Shown: positions 10,570 through 21,500, counted from the first letter of the stretch. The stretch is 23,296 bases of DNA from Saccoglossus kowalevskii (GCF_000003605.2 NW_003141328.1:126588-149883); one strand, 5' to 3'. Program-made: numbers and translations. Notes: generated from the sequence alone by a model not told the origin.

Positions 10570-11292
10570 AATAAAAATCTGCATGCCCTTAGGAGGGTGG
10601 ATGTCGCTCAGTGGAAAAAAATTACAGCAAATACATCAGGGAAAATAAAAATTAGCATGAACAAATTTATATTTTGCAGTTTTTCTGGCATCATCCCAGA
10701 GTTTCTAATGATCCTTCCTTAATTGTTGTACATATATCGTATGTTGACAAATCTTTTTAGCTAAAGTGCCTTGAATGGGGACCCTTTTTGGAGTCCGATT
10801 GTTTAAAACGGTTTCAGCATTCATTATCAAAATAAATCTATTGCAGAAAATAATTTTTAGAAAACATGCTGAGCGGTAAGCCTCAAAGACTGCTGATAAT
10901 CCCTACTAATTCCTTCTATCAAAATTTCGACACTGAACTTGGAATTCAGTTTAGGTTTCACTGTAGAATTAGTAATGCCTAAAAGACCCTCACAAAAATG
11001 GAAAAGGTTTTTTGTTATTTTTTTTAATTTCAATATAAATAAAGAGATACTAACTACATTTTACAAAATATAATAGCTTCTCTGATGTTAAATATATCCT
11101 ATTTTTACTGCTTATAGGCATACATTGTTGCCACGACTGATCCAGACAATATTTCTTGTGTAATCTAAATATTTTTATTCTATATACAATTTACTGGACA
11201 AAGTTACTCAGAAACCATATTAAGACGATTCCAGTAACTTTTAAGCATTTTATGTTGTAAATGAAATTTTCTCTTTTATTCCTTCAAATAAA
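10570..11292 (+). terminator. LRRC59 3' UTR with candidate poly(A) signals
   Basis: AATAAA hexamers occur on the plus strand at 10570-10575, 10644-10649, 10831-10836, 11038-11043 and 11287-11292, all downstream of the stop codon. Which is used cannot be decided from sequence. The ORF at 10361-10648 lies in this UTR and overlaps the last exon in another frame, so it is not a gene. Confidence 0.5.
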
Positions 11293-11652
11293 AACTTACG
11301 GTGAAATTATGGAGGTAAAAATGTTGCATCATTTTGTTTGAACGCAGTTTGAAAACTGGAACTTATGGATTGACTTCTGTCCATGGGGACCTATATCTTG
11401 GACATGCCTGGACCAATTACATTAAATACTTCATACATACATCATTAAAGATGGCCTAATGACTGACATTTTTGTACTGAAATCAAGCATTTCTGCATTA
11501 CGGAACCGGAACCCAGTCTTTTATAGATGGATTTTGTTCCAATTTAGTACATAGATTAGACATCAAAATGACTGGTGGCCATTTTATTTTAATGAATGTG
11601 GTTCTAAGCCATATCTCTGACATGCTTTGGCTGATTATATTATATTTATTTT

Positions 11653-11720
11653 AAAATACACCATGTCATAGATATACAGATGTATTAAAATACACCATGT
11701 CATAGATATACAGATGTATT
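11653..11720. repeat. 34-bp perfect tandem duplication
   Basis: AAAATACACCATGTCATAGA followed by TATACAGATGTATT occurs twice in succession, at 11653-11686 and 11687-11720, with no differences seen. Recent local slippage. Confidence 0.9.
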
Positions 11721-11776
11721 AAAATGGACATGTTTTAATTATTGCTGTTCCAGAGCAATATCTCAATATGGACAAG

Positions 11777-11960
11777 TACCGTAAAATCTGTATTAGAAGC
11801 CGCATCCCTAATAGAAGTCGCACCCATTCTTTTTGAATAATTGAGAACCAAAAATTCGTCATTTCTCATATGTGTAGATGCTCTAATAGAAGCCGCATCC
11901 CCTCTGTTGCATTGTACCATTTTAATAGAAGCCGCGGTTTCTAATACAGATTTTACAGTA
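11777..11960. mobile_element. MITE with CYGTAAAATCTG ends
   Basis: The TA-flanked element runs 11779-11958. Its ends are inverted repeats of about 26 bases (CCGTAAAATCTGTATTAGAA on the left, CTGTAAAATCTGTATTAGAA as the complement of the right). The interior repeats CTAATAGAAGCCGCATCCC-like words at about 11808 and 11880. The TA flank and CYGTAAAAT start match the elements at 1797 and near 17097, suggesting a shared transposase. The minus-strand ORF over it is simply the element read through. Confidence 0.85.
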
Positions 11961-12185
11961 CTACTTTGATGATCAGATACAAAATGACTGAATGTCAACC
12001 ATTTTAATGTTAATCAAGCATCAGCTTCTGGATCCATATCTCTGACATGTTTATGTTCCATGTTTATATTACTATAAACAAAACTATACATCTTAAATTT
12101 GATAACTGATGAGCGTGCCATGCATGGCTTGTTTTTTGTCAAACTTGCTAAATTAGGCCTAGTACCGGTATGCATTTCAGAAGTA

Positions 12186-12430
12186 AGTAAGTAAAAAGTG
12201 ATATTTTCGACTTGTAAAAAACCTCAAGTCCAATTACTTTGATATTGCATGTATAGGTACTACATGTGGACCTCTCTCAGATTTGTTCATTTTGTAACGA
12301 TATCTTGAATTCTCTAATTTTGGTGAATATTTGTCATTTTTGATAAAAAGTGATATTTTCCAATATTGTTGAAAATCGCAAGTCTGATTGCTTTGATACT
12401 ATAAATAATGTCCATTTTCTAAAGATATCT
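12186..12430. repeat. Two diverged copies of a ~158-bp repeat
   Basis: AAAAAGTGATATTTTC occurs at about 12191 and 12349. Each is followed by a phrase of the type CAAGTCYGATTGCTTTGATA. The first also contains AACGATATCTTGAATTC, the second AAAGATATCTTCTGTTC. Same family as the sequence at 9930-10040. Confidence 0.5.
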
Positions 12431-12793
12431 TCTGTTCTTAAATTGTAATGTGCATTGCTAACAGCGGAGCTATCTCAGCCGAGAGGCTGCTTGTTAACAT
12501 CAAAATTATGTGAAATTGCGATATCAATACCTTGAAGTGTTGGTGATATAAAAGACATTCTATAAAACAAAGCACAAGTGAGAATTAGTTGATTACCAAT
12601 GAATCATGTCGCACAGTCGCAAAACTTTAACTCTACATTGTGCAAACAATGAGTGAGGAACTATCAATTTTGTTATTATGTCAGTTATTTTTAATAAATA
12701 GTTTCATCTTGGCATATACGCTATATACCGACGCTGTACATTATATCACTTCCAAGTGAAAAAAGTTTGTGTCCAGTCTCGAGATGGAGCCAT

Positions 12794-13030
12794 CTATTGA
12801 AATTCTGTTTTGTCAAGCAAATGTGGTACAACTTGGTGGGTGCCCTGGACTGTCAAATACATTGCCATCTTTAAAGGGTAGCCCTTTGCCGGCCTCTCAC
12901 TGATCATTTTATTTGTCACTTCCCATAATAATGTGCGACAAGATTTCACGGTCCCCACCATGTGACCAGTTTCAGCTACAACACTTTTCACATCGTATGT
13001 TAAGTGATGTAGCCTTTTGTAAAATTGCAC
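12794..13030 (-). CDS. Candidate terminal exon of an unidentified minus-strand gene
   Basis: On the minus strand an acceptor (AATATTGTTTTAG at 13043-13031) is followed directly by 78 open codons ending in TAG. The peptide has balanced composition and protein-like runs (QFYKRLHHLTYDVKSVVAET, KSCRTLLWEVTNKM, YLTVQGTHQVVPHLLD). The first codon is GTG, so there is no start methionine, as expected for an internal or terminal exon. I do not recognise a domain. A second exon-like segment lies at 13297-13402, 266 bases upstream, but its end phase (1) does not match this frame (0). Either an exon is missing, the locus is a decaying copy, or one call is wrong. An ATTAAA-type poly(A) hexamer (complement TTTAAT near 12692) lies downstream. 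Confidence 0.4.
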   Translation of the reverse strand: MQFYKRLHHLTYDVKSVVAETGHMVGTVKSCRTLLWEVTNKMISERPAKGYPLKMAMYLTVQGTHQVVPHLLDKTEFQ

Positions 13031-13296
13031 CTAAAACAATATTTTAGTATATGTGGTTATATTTAAACAAAAAATGTTTAAATGTTCACAGCTTTGATAG
13101 TGAGCAAGGTGTGTGATTGAATTGAGCATATTCGAGATGTTTCAATGTATCAGGTCATATGACTTGTCCAACAAACATGTTGATAGATTTCTTTATGTAT
13201 ATTCTATGCATTGATGTAGAGTCTGTAGTTTCCCCGGAATGAACATATGCAAGATACATGTACAACTTGCTGGGAACACTTCAATAATCTACTTAC

Positions 13297-13402
13297 AAGA
13301 TTGTGCCGAATTAACTACTCTGTCATAAGAGAAAGCAGCTTGTTTAGACGCATCAAATTTTGCCTTATATACAACTTTCAGTAGAATCATGGCAGCAAGG
13401 GA
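13297..13402 (-). CDS. Candidate internal exon of the same unidentified minus-strand gene
   Basis: Bounded by a good acceptor (TTGATTTCAG, 13412-13403) and a strong donor (CTT|gtaagtag, 13296-13289). Only one of three frames is open, reading SLAAMILLKVVYKAKFDASK then QAAFSYDRVVNSAQS, which could be helical. It ends in phase 1. Joined directly to 12794-13030 the frame would stop after about 20 codons, not run the 78-codon frame. No function can be assigned. The plus-strand ORF at 13360-13653 partly overlaps it and looks less convincing. Confidence 0.4.
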
Positions 13403-14800
13403 CTGAAATCAAGTTTACATCCATTAGACAACAAACCAATGCATGTTCAAGTGTGAACAGTTATAAGAGTTATTCCCTGCAACTGGCCTACATGTATGAA
13501 AATCTCAAGAATAAACTCAAACTAGTATTTTTGTCAATATGCACCAGAATAGGACTTGACGCTATACGGAAGCCATTTAAGTTAGACTTTTGCTCAGCAA
13601 AATATCAAGAATTCAAGCTCTGTTTATATGAAGTAAACAATTCAGAGCTGTAATGAGGAATACTGTTCATACCCCTAGGCTATAAATATACATTTATGGC
13701 CAACTGGGGATACAATAATTATCCTACTCGTGTAACCCATTCTACCACAACTATTTCTGTGAACCCACTGTATTTATGGTAACTTCAAACCATTCACACT
13801 TGTATTGATATGCACAGAGTAATCGCTACAGATAACTGAACATGTAAACCACTATTGTAATTCTGCCCTTGGCTTCCACTGCAATGTCTGGAGCTGAGAA
13901 GTTTATGTAAACTATTGAATCAAAGAAAGCTTAGAAAGAACTCCCATGTGCTGAGAGTATTGGAGACACATTAAATATAATTCGAAATTACTTAGCTGAA
14001 AACTAATTATGCAAATCAGAAAATTAATATGACCAGATTTGAGTGTAAAACTAATGAGGTCTGCGCAATGTAACAGAAAATCTATGTTTCCAAGTTTAAT
14101 TGAAATGTGATTAGAACCAAAACATGAATTATTATGCTTATTAGGGAATTAATATGAACAGATTTTTACCCCAAACTAATTAGGTTTGTACATTGTCCTA
14201 GAGCATCTTTGTACTAAGTTTCATTGAAATGGAATAATTAGTACTTTAGATATCAGTGTGAAAGCTTAAAATTGGTTAATTATGCAAATTAGGTAATTAA
14301 TATGTACAGATTTTAACCCACAATTATTCAGGTCTGTCTATTGTCCTACAGCATCCATGTACATTCATTGATATGTGATGTATAGTACCTGAGATATCAG
14401 TGTGAAAGTTGGTTAATTAGACAAACTAGGTGATTAATATGCACAAATATTTACCGAAAATTAATTGGGTCTGCATAATTCTAGATTCATTGAAATGTGA
14501 TGATTAGTACTTTAGATATCAGTAGAAAAGCTAAAATTAATTATGCAAATTAGGTAATTAATATGCACAATTATTTACCCTAAAACTAATCAGGTCTCTG
14601 CATAGTCCTAAAGGATCTATGTACCAAGTTTCATTGAAATGCAATGATTAGTACTTGAGATACCTGTGGAAAAGCTGAAAATTAACTAATTATGCAAATT
14701 AGGTGATTAATATGCACAAATATTTATCGAAAACAATCTCTGCATAGTCCTCGAGTATGTAAGTACCAAGTTTCATTGAAATGTAATGCTCACTAATATC

Positions 14801-15049
14801 AAATGCTGAAAATTAATTAATTATGCAAATTAGGTAATTAATATGTACTGATATTACCATAAAAACTATCAGGTCTGTGCAGTGTCATATGACATCTATG
14901 TACCAAGTTTCATTGAAATGTCATGATCAGTACTTATATCAAATGCTGAAAATTAATTAATATGTACTGATATTACCATAAAAACTATCAGGTCTGTGCA
15001 GTGTCATATGACATCTATGTACCAAGTTTCATTGAAATGTGATAATTAG
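14801..15049. repeat. Recent duplication of one core unit
   Basis: The segment from AAATGCTGAAAATTAATTAA at 14801 recurs at 14941 almost unchanged for about 110 bases (TATGTACTGATATTACCATA ... AAGTTTCATTGAAATGT). The second copy lacks the 21 bases with TTATGCAAATTAGGTAATTA. The near-identity contrasts with the diverged neighbouring units. Confidence 0.85.
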
Positions 15050-15379
15050 TACTTGAGATATCAGTGGAAAAAATGAAAATTGACTAATCATTATGCAAAT
15101 TAGGTAATTAGTATCTACGGATTATTACCAAAAACTAATCGAAACCTAGCATTAGTTCAGAGCATGTATGTACAAAGTTTCATCAAAATCCAATGAGTGG
15201 TTGTTTAGATATCAGTGGAACAATCATGGAACAGCTAAAAATCAGCTAATTATCATGCAAATTAGCTAATTAATATGCACAGATTTTTACCAAAAACTAA
15301 GTTTCATCAAAAACCGATGTATGGTTCTTGAGATAGCAGGAACAGTCGGACACACATACAGACACACTAACTGCAAAGA

Positions 15380-15411
15380 CTCCCATTATGTGCTTCGCAC
15401 ATGGGAGTCAA
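15380..15411. other. Terminal hairpin GACTCCCA...TGGGAGTC
   Basis: GACTCCCAT-TA-TGTGC pairs with GCACA-TGGGAGTC around a TTC loop, with a small bulge in the left arm, giving a 13-bp stem. It closes the repeat array and is followed by AAAA. Palindromes near the 3' end are typical of Helitron/Helentron elements. Confidence 0.8.
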
Positions 15412-15412
15412 A

Positions 15413-16075
15413 AAGGTGGCCAAGGGTGGGGCTCAAACCTTTTAACAGCTGAGCTATTGCTGATTTCGATGGAGGTTGTTGGCAAGCAGATGTATTAGAA
15501 TGGTCTGCATTGAATTATCCATGAGAGACGACTCAGCGTACCATAGACTGGTTGTATTTATATGTGAAGTAACATCTGTTCAGCACTGTGCATAGAGATA
15601 TGATTTACATAATATAAATCTAGATTTGGTCAATCTTGAAAATAAATCTTGGCTTTATATTTGTTATACAGTAATAGTTACTTTTCTCCAGAATGCCGCC
15701 CTTTAATTGAAATATTTCTTTTTTATCAATATGCAAGTTTTTCTGATAAAAAATTACTGGTACATGCTTGTGAACATACATGTATAAATAATTATGTTTT
15801 GTCGTTACAAACTAAAACAGATTTTTTTTGGAGTTAAAGTATGTTTGAAATCTTATTAAAGCTACAAAAAATGTGGATGCCATCAGGAATTAAATGTTAT
15901 CCATCAGTAGCCACTGTGTATGGTCTTAACACTAAGTTAATTCAAACCGGCTAAAAATGTCTGAAGAACAGTTGATATGTTTATAAAGGTAGAAAGTGAC
16001 TCTTGTATGAAAATACCAAGAATTTATTCATTTTTAAACGAATTGTACTCCCCGGGGAAATACATATCAACTTTA
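15413..16075. other. Intergenic, no gene recognised
   Basis: AT-rich sequence. The 62-codon plus-strand frame at 15649-15837 has no recognisable domain or splice context. Nothing else is supported. Confidence 0.4.
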
Positions 16076-16215
16076 AAAATGTTGGGGTCACCAGCCTAAT
16101 TTTTGAGAGAATGATTTTCAGTGGATAGTGACCATTTTGATAGTTTATAACCATTTTACCATATGTTCCAATGGCAGGGATATTATGCCATATGATGGGG
16201 TACTTTTGTTAAATT
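16076..16215 (+). repeat. Dispersed repeat, copy 1 (inverted copy near 22215-22390)
   Basis: The order of phrases GGGGTCACCAGCCTA, TTGAGAGAATGATTTTCAGT, GGATAGTGACCATTTTG, GGGATATTATGCCATAT, GATGGGGTACTTTTGTT is found in reverse complement at about 22390 down to 22215. A low-copy dispersed repeat of unknown type, non-coding. Confidence 0.75.
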
Positions 16216-16701
16216 TCCTGGTTCAAAAAAAATGGAATTGTCACAATAACCATCACTGTAACACACACAACAAATGCTATTTTATTGTGTCACGAACAAC
16301 AGCTCTGAGATAGTACACCGATAAATAATGACATACGATTTATCTCAGACTTCCTCAAAAAATTATGTATATTCAAATGCATGTGAATACGTGACAGATA
16401 AACAATGAATGTGACTCGTATATATAATGTAAACAACTCTAATTTTGTATGAATTTCATTGAATGAAAATTACTCTGGAGTCCTACAAAAGTTTGATAAT
16501 CCTCAAATTATAAAAATTCCTAAATAAGCGTTTTCAGTATACATTGCTATGCAAAGTACAGAATCCTCATCAGATGTACATGGTGAAAGAAACTACTGCA
16601 CTCTTACTTATTGGTCAGAATTTAGAAAACAAAATAACATGTAAATTTGAGCAAAACCTGTAAAGAAATTATAGACATAGTGATGTGCAGATAAACCCAA
16701 A

Positions 16702-16707
16702 TTTATT
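16702..16707 (-). terminator. Candidate poly(A) signal of the NUP98-like gene
   Basis: TTTATTTAT on the plus strand gives overlapping AATAAATAAA on the minus strand, about 410 bases past the stop codon at 17120. Best AATAAA candidate close to the terminal exon; unproven. Confidence 0.4.
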
Positions 16708-16917
16708 TATCGGTATAATAATTATGGTCCCTGTGGCGGGACAAAACAGAATTTGTAACTCCATTCTTTCATGGATAGAGGTTACATTTGTTTTCAAACA
16801 AAAGTTGAAGTCACAGACATAAAGTACAATCCAAATGTGACAGTGTTAATTTGTCAAACAATGAAACACAACTAGTTGAACTACATACATGTATTGTAAA
16901 ATGCATTAATTATTCAA

Positions 16918-17097
16918 TACTTTTTAATCTTGCTGATAAGTAAAATTTGCTAAAATAAATTCACTTAAACATGTAAAATAACAATTAGAACTCATTGTTT
17001 TCCAGCAGAGTTTGTAAACTTAAAACCCTGTGAAATTGGTGAAAACATCAGAATAGTGAAATTAGATGCCAGTGAAAATAAATGATTTTACAGTACT
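16918..17097 (-). mobile_element. MITE fragment with CTGTAAAAT end in the 3' UTR of the NUP98-like gene
   Basis: On the minus strand from 17097 the sequence reads TACTGTAAAATCATTTATTTTCACTGG, matching the start of the element at 2986 (CTGTAAAATGACTAATTTTCACTGG). It continues with TTTCACTATTCTGATG and TTTCACAGGGTTTTAAG. The far end near 16918 (TACTTTTTAATC) is uncertain. It begins only about 22 bases after the stop codon, so it would be transcribed as 3' UTR. Confidence 0.5.
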
Positions 17098-17119
17098 TCT
17101 ATATTAGTAACACTCAAAT

Positions 17120-18568
17120 TCAGTCAACATCATCAAACCTATGTACGGTATCAACACTTGTTTCAGCTTCTGCCAGTCGTGACTCAGTTCCATCTAATTT
17201 TGCACTGCAATCTCCAGTGTCAGTTGAAGTACTGATATCAGTAGAATCTACTGCTATTGTGATAGAATCAATAATCTGATCATATAACTTCTCAGTATCA
17301 ATATTATTTACACTCAGTGATTCGTTATCACTTGTAACACAGACAGGTTTATCCGTTTTCACTCTCATATTGGAATTCATACCATACTCTTCTGATAATC
17401 CTTCCCCGAGCTGCAACGTCTTGTCATCACATTCCGTAGATAGTTCAACGTTGATATCTTGACTGATAGACTCCACGTTAACAGGTTGTTCAGATTTGTG
17501 CATCTCCTTCTCACTAATATTATCATTTGGCTGCAATGGGGCATCTGTGGGCGAATATGTGGGAGAGGTGGGACAGTATGAAGGAGAGGCGGGTGAATAT
17601 GAAGGAGAGGGGGGTGAATATGAAGGTGAGGTGGGCGAATATTTAGGAGAGGTGGCCGAATATTTAGGAGAGGTGGGCGAATAATTAGGCGAGGTGGGAC
17701 AGTAGTATTCTGGTGACCATGAGCCATCCATGCAGTAATCCAGTGAAGCACTATTGTCTCCTAACTTTGTTGCATCAATGTCAATACTTTTAAAAGAGAA
17801 AGTTGAAGATTTCTCTTCAGATGGTAAACTCATACCACTGCTGCTGCTCCTGATATCACAGACTGTGGGTGTTGCTTCTTTTTTAACACGAGTTGGTGAA
17901 TCTTCACATGATGGTGACATTTTCACTTCAGGCGCTTTCACATGACAAGCATCTTCCATTTGAGGTGAGAACTCTTTAGAGTTATTACTGCTACCAGACA
18001 TGCACGATACCGGGGGATCTGTAGGAAAGCTGAAACTCCCGCTGCCACCACAAGAAAATAACTTATATTGCATCAAACCATCCCTATCATGTGGTTGATA
18101 TGACAAGACATTAAAGGCAGATGTGAAACCCTTTGATGCTGGCGCTTTAGATGGGCTGTATTTAACTCTCGTGATTATACGTCTGACTGGTTTCTTCTTA
18201 ATTCTACTGCAGAAGACGGGCACTTCACAAGAGTTAAACCTGACTGCATCATCCATGTTGACTTCATTGTTTGGTAATGAATCCTGTTTAGCTTCACTGA
18301 TGAAGTTTGAAGAGCTTTCCTTTCTAGAGTCTACTGCAGTAAATGTAGAGAAAGCTGGTTTTGATGCATTATTTACAGTGTTCATAAATGAGACAGGTGA
18401 CTTCAGACAGGGAGATACATCTGACATGGCTACTGAAGATGTCAATACTGTACTCTTGCTGGAATTTGACACACATTGAGATTCAGATTGTTTATTTCCA
18501 AATACGCCAAATATTGAATTCATCTTTTCTGGTTTATTACCATTCTTGTAGTTAGCAAATCTTATCTC
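17120..18568 (-). CDS. Terminal exon: FG motifs, NLS-like patch, CTD-like heptads, acidic tail
   Basis: Acceptor TTTTACAG, phase 0, 482 codons, stop TGA at 17122-17120. Residues 1-15 ([15 protein letters not shown]) complete the second GLEBS-like core. Residues 19-24 are IFGVFG. Residues 122-141 are [20 protein letters not shown], a bipartite-like basic NLS. Most of the rest is Ser-rich, low-complexity and probably disordered, with an FSFP at a Gly/Ser stretch. Residues 289-341 are the heptad array. Residues 342-482 are acidic. The first ATG in this exon is at 18523, but the upstream frame is open to the acceptor and homologous, so it is not the gene start. Plus-strand ORFs here are shadows. 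Confidence 0.88.
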   Translation of the reverse strand, partial: EIRFANYKNGNKPEKMNSIFGVFGNKQSESQCVSNSSKSTVLTSSVAMSDVSPCLKSPVSFMNTVNNASKPAFSTFTAVDSRKESSSNFISEAKQDSLPNNEVNMDDAVRFNSCEVPVFCSRIKKKPVRRIITRVKYSPSKAPASKGFTSAFNVLSYQPHDRDGLMQYKLFSCGGSGSFSFPTDPPVSCMSGSSNNSKEFSPQMEDACHVKAPEVKMSPSCEDSPTRVKKEATPTVCDIRSSSSGMSLPSEEKSSTFSFKSIDIDATKLGDNSASLDYCMDGSWSPEYYCPTSPNYSPTSPKYSATSPKYSPTSPSYSPPSPSYSPASPSYCPTSPTYSPTDAPLQPNDNISEKEMHKSEQPVNVESISQDINVELSTECDDKTLQLGEGLSEEYGMNSNMRVKTDKPVCVTSDNESLSVNNIDTEKLYDQIIDSITIAVDSTDISTSTDTGDCSAKLDGTESRLAEAETSVDTVHRFDDVD

Positions 18569-21500
18569 CTGTAAAATTAAAAATATATGACATTTAGAAA
18601 AAAAATTGTGAAAATTGCTTAGTGATCTTTGCTAACAAGTGTGATACAGTGAGTTATACAGTCATAGTGCAAACACTGTGGTCAATAGAATGGTCATTCA
18701 TTAGACCAGCCAGTGCTGTGGTCAATAGAATGGTCATTCATTAGACCAGTCAGTGCTGTGGTCAATAGAATGGTCATTCATTAGACCAGTCAGTACCGTG
18801 GTCAATAGAATTGTCATTCATTAAACCAGTCAGTGCCGTGGTCAGTAGAATGGTCATTCATTAGACCAGTCAGTGCCGTGGTCAATAGAATGGTCATTCA
18901 TTAGACCAGTCAGTACCGTGGTCAATAGAATTGTCATTCATTAAACCAGTCAGTGCCGTGGTCAGTAGAATGGTCATTCATTAGACCAGTCAGTGCCGTG
19001 GTCAATAGAATGGTCATTCATTAGACCAGCCAGTGCTAAGGTCAAGAGAATGGTCACTCATTAGACCAGTCAGTGCTGTGGTCATTAGAATGGTCACTTG
19101 CTGGACCAGCCTGTGCTGTGGTCAATAGAATGGTCACTCAGACCAATCAGTGCTGTGGTCAATAGAATGATCACTCAGACCAGTCAGTGCTGTGGTCATT
19201 AGAATGGTCACTCGTTAGACCAGCCAGTGCTGAGGTCAATAGAATGGTCACTCATTAGACCTGCCAGTGCTGTGGTCAAGAGAATGGTCACTCATTAGAC
19301 CTGCCAGTGCTGTGGTCAAGAGAATGGTTACTCATTAGACCAGTCAGTGCTGTGGTCAATAGAATGGTCACTTGCTGGACCAGCCAGTGCTGTGGTCATT
19401 AGAATGGTCACTTGCTGGACCAGCCAGTGCTGTGGTCAATAGAATGGTCACTCAGACCAATCAGTGCTGTGGTCAATAGAATGATCACTCAGACCAATCA
19501 GTGCTGTGGTCAATAGAATGATCACTCAGACCAGTCAGTGCTGTGGTCATTAGAATGGTCACTCGTTAGACCAGCCAGTGCTATGGTCAATAGAATGGTC
19601 ACTCATTAGACCAGTCAGTGCTGTGGTCAATAGAATGGTCACTCATTAGACCAGTCAGTGCTGTGGTCAATAGAATGGTCACTCATTAGACCAGTCAGTG
19701 CGGTGGTCAATAGAATGGTCATTCATTAGACCAGCCAGTGCGGTGGTCATTAGAATGGTCACTCATTAGACCAGCCAGTGCGGTGGTCAATAGAATGGTC
19801 ACTCATTAGACCAGCCAGTGCGGTGGTCAATAGAATGGTCACTCATTAGACCAGTCAGTGCGGTTGTCAATAGAACGGTCATTCATTAGACCAGCCAGTG
19901 CGATGGTCATTAGAATGGTCACTCATTAGACCAGCCAGTGCGGTGGTCATTAGAATGGTCACTCATTAGACCAGTCAGTGCGGTGGTCAATAGAATGGTC
20001 ACTCATTAGACCAGTCAGTGCAGTGGTTTATAAAGCAACATTAACCCCTCTGTAGAATACAATACAATGTAAGAATCAAATGTAAATAGGGACTCGCGTG
20101 CAGGAAACACAAAGTATAATACAGTTTATACTTAACAAATGAACACTCAATACTACATTTAAAAGAGAAAGTGAGATAAAGAAAATTTCCTAAAGGTGAA
20201 AAGAAAGCTCTCAGACCCCATCCTTAATTTACTTTAAGCTTTTGAGTCTATTTGCATAGAGTGCTAGCAGCCATTGAACTGTACCAGCTTTCTGTTCATA
20301 CCTTCAGGATTTACACTACACGCCAATCTCTAAGAATAAATAAAGAGCAGAAAACTATATTATGATGGAAACACAGACAGTTCTTAAAATATACTGTGGA
20401 ATACTTTATTTTCGCTGGAATTAATTTTCGCTGAAAAGGTTTTTTGGGTGTTCTTTATGTAATTTATTTTCACTGACTTTTGATGAGTTGAATGTGAAAT
20501 ATAATAGGAAAAAAAAGTATATTCGCTGGATTTTATTTTCACGGAATCATCCCTTCAGGGAAAATAGCGAAAATAAATTCCAAGTGAAAATAAAGTATTC
20601 TACAGTAGTTGATAGGATTGAAGAGCTATTACTATTCACGACAACAGTACTGTTTATTGTGGAAACTGACATACACTTAAAAAGTTACACATTCTATATG
20701 ACAGGACACAACCATATTTGCCCAGATAGTCATAAAAGCTAAGTAACAAAGGTAACATGGAAAACCAGTGTGACGAAGACAATGGCAGGGTAATATGAAC
20801 TTACTTCTATACTTTTATCAAGGGACATACATTGAATACCACTGGTGACAGGTTTGAATGCAGATGGGGTTAGTACATCTAGGGACTGAAATCAATACAT
20901 ATACCATGATTTGAATATTAGTATGACTATTAGTCACATATATCATTAGTAGGGAAATGAGATGCAAATCAGTAGAGTCGTATATACCTGGTATTATGAA
21001 ATTAATTGATTTCAATGTATGTATGAGGCATGTGATTTCAATTGTATCTGTTGTAAATGAATCTCTTATGAACATTTTGATTGCATTCACCTCACCAACA
21101 GTGTAAATTCTAGAACTCCTTAACTTACTGGTTTATAGAACACAGCAAATATAGCCACCTAGAAAACAATAATTTACCAGTTTTTAGAACAGCAAATATG
21201 GCCATCTAGAAAACAGTAACTTACCGGTTTATAGGACACAGCAAATATAGCCCTTCTAGAAAACAATAACTTACCGGTATATCTTTTACTTTATCATTTG
21301 AATCGCTAATCTGCATAGGTGTGTTTACTGTAGTATTAAACAAGTCTGCAACTTTTCTGTTTTCCTTGTAATCTTCTAGCCTCAACTCCTACATGTGAAA
21401 TGGATTACAAATTTACTGGTAGTGTATAATAGAGTGTATCTAGAAATATCAAACTGTGTGTGTGATGAAAAACAATTCGTAATTTATAACATGCTTACCT

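Larger units (their letters stand above)
11370..12060. repeat. Degraded repeats around the phrase CCATATCTCTGACATG
   Basis: Related phrases recur at about 11389 (CCTATATCTTGGACATGCCT), 11611 (CCATATCTCTGACATGCTTT) and 12031 (CCATATCTCTGACATGTTTA), each preceded by AAATGACTG- and CCATTTTA-type words. This looks like an old tandem or nested repeat, later interrupted by the MITE at 11777-11960. Non-coding. Confidence 0.45.
13990..15412. mobile_element. Tandem-repeat element with terminal hairpin (Helentron/pearl-like, non-autonomous)
   Basis: About ten diverged units of roughly 120-150 bases, each built from TTATGCAAATTAGGTAATTA + ATATGCACAGATTTTTACC + AACTAATCAGGTCTGTGCAT + GTACCAAGTTTCATTGAAAT + TTAGTACTTGAGATATCAGT. 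Unit starts lie near 14008, 14131, 14280, 14410, 14540, 14690, 14821, 15092 and 15253. The array ends with TTCTTGAGATAGCAGGAACA, a CA-rich microsatellite-like stretch (15349-15372), and a hairpin at 15380-15411. Core repeat array, simple repeat and 3' palindrome together match the layout of bivalve pearl and other Helentron-related elements. Family assignment is inference, and the left border is uncertain. Confidence 0.65.

Noticed and set aside
13360-13653. 97-codon plus-strand ORF
   Set aside because: It overlaps the better-bounded minus-strand exon candidate, and I see no domain, splice context or poly(A) signal linked to it.
17496-17684. Plus-strand Gly/Glu/Tyr-rich frame (repeated GEVGEY)
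   Set aside because: It is the antisense reading of the heptad-encoding DNA. The minus frame has splice support, homology and 482 codons.
17546-17704. RPB1 (largest RNA polymerase II subunit) C-terminus
   Set aside because: The heptads are followed by a 140-residue acidic tail and preceded by low-complexity and GLEBS sequence. No polymerase domain is present, and RPB1 in animals has many more heptads.
17377-17751. Minus-strand Pro/His/Ile-rich frame
   Set aside because: Shifted frame of the same heptad repeat; its periodicity is inherited from the 21-base DNA units.
17120-18523. Treating the 467-codon frame as a complete gene starting at ATG 18523
   Set aside because: The frame is open upstream to a good acceptor at 18569, and the extra residues extend a GLEBS-like motif continued in upstream exons.
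18664-20030. CRISPR array
   Set aside because: Units are contiguous and near-identical with no unique spacers, in an animal intron. It is a minisatellite.
20488-20742. 84-codon plus-strand ORF
   Set aside because: It starts inside the MITE at 20392-20607; the similar ORF at 1779-1976 is the same element in the other copy.
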